A DNA stretch of 37,517 nucleotides from Halothiobacillaceae bacterium (GTDB lineage: Bacteria > Pseudomonadota > Gammaproteobacteria > Halothiobacillales > Halothiobacillaceae): positions 1-37,517 of the forward strand of contig SDAY01000008.1 in assembly GCA_006212015.1 (NCBI GenBank), written 5' to 3'. This document shows, in pieces, positions 37,147-37,517 of the stretch (the first letter of the stretch is position 1; every line of letters begins with the position of its first letter). The notes beneath the pieces are model-generated. The model saw only the letters and a program-made list of their open reading frames with translations. It was not told the DNA's origin and did no database searches. A program made the translations under genes and the position numbers.

Positions 37147-37169
37147 GGCCCGCTTTACGCGGGCCTTTT
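37147..37169 (+). terminator. Rho-independent terminator of pal
   Basis: GGCCCGC-TTTAC-GCGGGCC followed by TTTTC, 44 bases after the pal stop. Confidence 0.85.
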
Positions 37170-37443
37170 CCTGCCTGTGATATGCCGATTCACTCGGACG
37201 ACCTGGCCCGCCTCGGAGCTTGCGAAGACATCGTAACGCCACCCCGAACACGATCCCGGGCGGCGCGTCACTCGGCCCGAGGGCGGGCCTCCTGCATGGA
37301 GGCGCGGCGGCCCCGCCGCGACAGGGCCGCCCGTGGTGACCTCCTCGCGGGAGCGTGGCGCCCATGCAGCCCCCCAAGCCCGACAGACTGCTAAACTCAA
37401 GCCTCGATGCATTATCTTGACCTCACCCACCAAGGAGATTGAA
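37170..37443 (+). other. Gap between pal terminator and acs-like gene; no gene seen
   Basis: Very GC-rich, with small palindromes (CCTCC-TGCAT-GGAGG near 37279; a GCGGCGGCCCCGCCGC stretch near 37306). The last 40 bases become less GC-rich and carry a possible leader with CATTATCTT (about 37410) and a strong AAGGAG ribosome site. Open frames crossing the gap look like frame shadows of GC-rich DNA. Confidence 0.4.
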
Positions 37444-37517
37444 ATGTCCGAGGCACTGGAATCCGTCCTGCATGAAACCCGCGTCTTCGCCCCGCCTGCC
37501 GAGTTCGTCGCTCGCGC
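37444..37517 (+). CDS. acs: Acetyl-CoA synthetase (N-terminal fragment, cut by window edge)
   Basis: The first 24 codons are present. The peptide begins MSEALESVLHETRVFAPPAE and continues FVARA; this matches the well-conserved start of acetate-CoA ligases, where ESVL.E.RVF.P...F. precedes the fold. The ATG at 37444 has AAGGAG with 6 bases of spacing. Acs converts acetate, ATP and CoA to acetyl-CoA. No catalytic motif is in view, so the call rests on this N-terminal signature. Confidence 0.75.
   Translation, partial: MSEALESVLHETRVFAPPAEFVAR

Overview
The window is GC-rich chromosomal DNA from a Proteobacterium, most likely a gammaproteobacterium. Evidence: the gene order rpsB-tsf-pyrH-frr-uppS-cdsA-dxr-rseP-bamA-skp-lpxD-fabZ-lpxA, a one-piece tmRNA with an ANDDVYSLAA tag, a FimX-type GGDEF/EAL protein, and ftsK-lolA-rarA. 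Genus cannot be read from the sequence. Almost all of it is core genome; the only clearly accessory part is the left end.

Left end (1-1425): an AbiE-type toxin-antitoxin pair (toxin cut by the window edge) lies downstream of the 3' end of ssrA (tmRNA), a common integration site for islands. The roughly 380 bp between them holds a perfect inverted repeat beside the antitoxin start, a pair of near-identical 15-bp direct repeats, a nested set of hairpins and the ssrA terminator.

1439-9760: prmB (L3 methyltransferase) and psd diverge from a short hairpin-bearing spacer. Then come a FimX-like degenerate c-di-GMP receptor, cysS with a terminator hairpin just upstream of its start, a small RRM RNA-binding protein, ppiB-lpxH, and rnhB, which overlaps lpxH tail to tail.

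9826-16879: lipid A block. On the plus strand lies an apparent gnnA-gnnB-lpxB unit; on the minus strand lpxD-fabZ-lpxA-fumC. GnnA/GnnB homologues next to lpxB imply a UDP-GlcNAc3N sugar and so lipid A with amide-linked acyl chains. Compared with the common order lpxD-fabZ-lpxA-lpxB-rnhB, the gnnAB-lpxB segment looks inverted in place and fumC sits directly behind lpxA. The gnnA-gnnB gap is filled by four consecutive hairpins.

16895-27080: one long minus-strand series from rpsB to skp, coupling translation (rpsB, tsf, frr), UMP kinase, phospholipid, isoprenoid and undecaprenyl synthesis (cdsA, dxr, uppS), the sigma-E pathway protease rseP and outer-membrane assembly (bamA, skp), and running on into the lipid A genes. 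Hairpins lie in the rpsB leader, between rpsB and tsf, and between tsf and pyrH.

27249-37517: purB followed by an HDOD-GAF protein (plus strand); a tight minus-strand series ftsK-lolA-rarA-cytochrome c'-like gene-crcB-queG; then pal with its own -10 element and terminator; and the first codons of an acetyl-CoA synthetase gene. No CRISPR array, IS element, tRNA or rRNA gene was seen. No complete undescribed system was found; the best leads are the gnnAB-lpxB rearrangement, the hairpin cluster inside it, and the structured segment beside ssrA.
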